A stretch of DNA of 64,000 nt from G020354785 sp964521285 (GTDB lineage: Bacteria > Bacteroidota > Bacteroidia > Bacteroidales > UBA10428): NCBI GenBank assembly GCA_964521285.1, contig CAZFQS010000016.1, positions 1 through 64,000 of the forward strand, written 5' to 3'. The notes under the pieces were generated by a model that was given only the letters and a program-made list of their open reading frames with translations, ran no database searches and was not told the origin of the DNA. The position numbers and the translations under genes were made by a program. Shown piece by piece: positions 63,046-64,000 of the stretch (positions within the stretch are counted from its first letter, which is position 1; each line of letters starts with the position of its first letter).

Positions 63046-64000
63046 ATGATCACAAATTTTGTAATTTGGAATGTTAGACCCCAAATTATTGATTTTGGCA
63101 GTTTTGAATTAAGATACTATTCATTATTATTTGTCATTGCATTTATTCTGGGTTATATAATTCTGGGAAAGATGTTCAGGAAAGAAGGGTTACCAATGGA
63201 ACTCGCTGACAAATTAACCATTTATGTTGTAATAAGTACAATAATAGGAGCAAGATTAGGACATTGTTTATTTTATGAATTTAGTTATTATATCCAGCAT
63301 CCTTTAGAAATAATACTGCCCTGGAGGGGGAAGCTGGGAGAAGATTTTCAGTTTACAGGGTACCAGGGACTGGCAAGTCATGGAGCTGCAATAGGGATTC
63401 TCTTTGGAATATATCTTTTTACGAGAAAGTCAAAAAAGTCATATTTATGGACACTCGACAAATTGGCAATCCTCGTCGCACTGGCAGGTGTATTTATCAG
63501 AACGGGTAATCTTATGAATTCAGAAATTTATGGAATACCAACAAATAAGAGTTCGGGATATGTTTATGTAAGAGATTTTACAGATTTCTTATTCAGAATA
63601 GAAAAGGATAATATAAGTCATATTAAATATTCAAAGATCCTGAATGATAAAAATTTTATTAAGGGATACGCACCTTTAAAAGTAGACATAGAATTTTCCG
63701 GCAGAGTTAAAAGTGAAGAATACGTTAGGAACTTTGCCGAATATAAATTAAGAGATGCAATACTAAGAATAAAGTACCAGAATAATGTTGTACACCCTGA
63801 GATCGATGAATTGGAATATAAAATTGAAAAAAGTAAAAGGAGATATCACATTACAAGCACGCTTTATGGTGTACCGAGACATCCCACACAAATCTACGAA
63901 GCTATTTCTTATTTTTTAATTTTTTTGTTACTTATTTATCTTTATCAGAGTAAGAGACTAAAATTTAAAGAGGGATTCCTGTTCGGAGTATTTATGTTTA
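63046..64000 (+). CDS. lgt: Prolipoprotein diacylglyceryl transferase, cut by the window edge
   Basis: Lgt adds diacylglycerol from phosphatidylglycerol to the cysteine of prolipoproteins at the inner membrane. The open frame from ATG 63046 runs to the edge (318 codons visible). Motifs: RYYSLLFVIAFILGY, IIGARLGHCLFYEF, GYQGLASHGAAIGILFG (the His-Gly signature) and the FIRTGNLMNSEIYG stretch, equivalent to R-x-GNFxN-x-E. PRHPTQIYEAISY near the end is the conserved RHPSQ segment. About 100 residues are inserted between the last two motifs, as is common in this phylum. The remaining helix lies outside the window. Confidence 0.95.
   Translation, partial: MITNFVIWNVRPQIIDFGSFELRYYSLLFVIAFILGYIILGKMFRKEGLPMELADKLTIYVVISTIIGARLGHCLFYEFSYYIQHPLEIILPWRGKLGEDFQFTGYQGLASHGAAIGILFGIYLFTRKSKKSYLWTLDKLAILVALAGVFIRTGNLMNSEIYGIPTNKSSGYVYVRDFTDFLFRIEKDNISHIKYSKILNDKNFIKGYAPLKVDIEFSGRVKSEEYVRNFAEYKLRDAILRIKYQNNVVHPEIDELEYKIEKSKRRYHITSTLYGVPRHPTQIYEAISYFLIFLLLIYLYQSKRLKFKEGFLFGVFMF

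Noticed and set aside
1..64000. tRNA and rRNA genes
   Set aside because: I scanned the gaps between genes for cloverleaf arms and rRNA-like stretches and saw none. A covariance-model search would settle this.

Overview
The window looks like chromosomal DNA of a free-living member of the Bacteroidota. It is AT-rich. It encodes a PorP/SprF protein, a giant adhesin with a gliding-motility-type C-terminal domain, three proteins with type IX secretion (T9SS) type A tails, a GldA-like ATPase, a long-form IspG and a DUF4296 lipoprotein. Several starts are preceded by the Bacteroidota promoter box TAnnTTTG. The deepest taxon (order or genus) cannot be read from the sequence.

Layout. (1) Positions 1-12086, all on the minus strand: a six-gene set reading from a membrane transporter-like/HEAT/cyclic-nucleotide-binding fusion into a TIR-domain protein, a STAND NTPase with one membrane helix and WD40 repeats, an outer-membrane barrel, a propeller lipoprotein and a secreted cadherin-like repeat protein that runs off the left edge. 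(2) 12549-18807: amino-acid synthesis. aroA is followed by a divergent aroC. lysA and an unusual dapF face dapL. (3) 18882-20568: a glycosyltransferase overlapping the tRNA t6A gene tsaC. (4) 20577-27265: a block of four minus-strand genes bounded by the same GGGGACAGCGCCC inverted repeat. It holds two kelch/T9SS proteins around a hybrid histidine kinase/AraC regulator, and a cytidylyltransferase-GHMP kinase fusion. One kelch gene has an amber codon in its signal peptide. (5) 27424-39817: housekeeping genes, namely ispG, metK, gldA-like, a NUDIX gene, a TPR gene, asnS, rpoN, PAP2, a glycosyltransferase and a radical SAM gene. (6) 39932-51299: a surface-adhesin operon of two small SprB-like proteins, a 2725-residue adhesin with fourteen 90-residue repeats, PorP/SprF and two lipoproteins. 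(7) 51701-64000: LolC/E-type permease, rbfA, trpS, a beta-helix T9SS protein, an ECF sigma factor with a membrane partner, a CDF transporter, OsmC, ComF, an Ig-like lipoprotein and a truncated lgt.

How the genes fit together. Much of the window serves the cell envelope: lipoprotein maturation (lgt), lipoprotein release (LolC/E type), T9SS cargo, and outer-membrane anchoring of adhesins. aroA-aroC and lysA-dapF-dapL are two short biosynthetic clusters. The most unusual part is the TIR-STAND set. It links a cytoplasmic TIR and NTPase, through a membrane helix, to WD40 repeats that are probably periplasmic, and to outer-membrane and secreted partners encoded directly behind. It is my best candidate for an undescribed sensing or defence system. 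That reading is inference from domain order and gene spacing.
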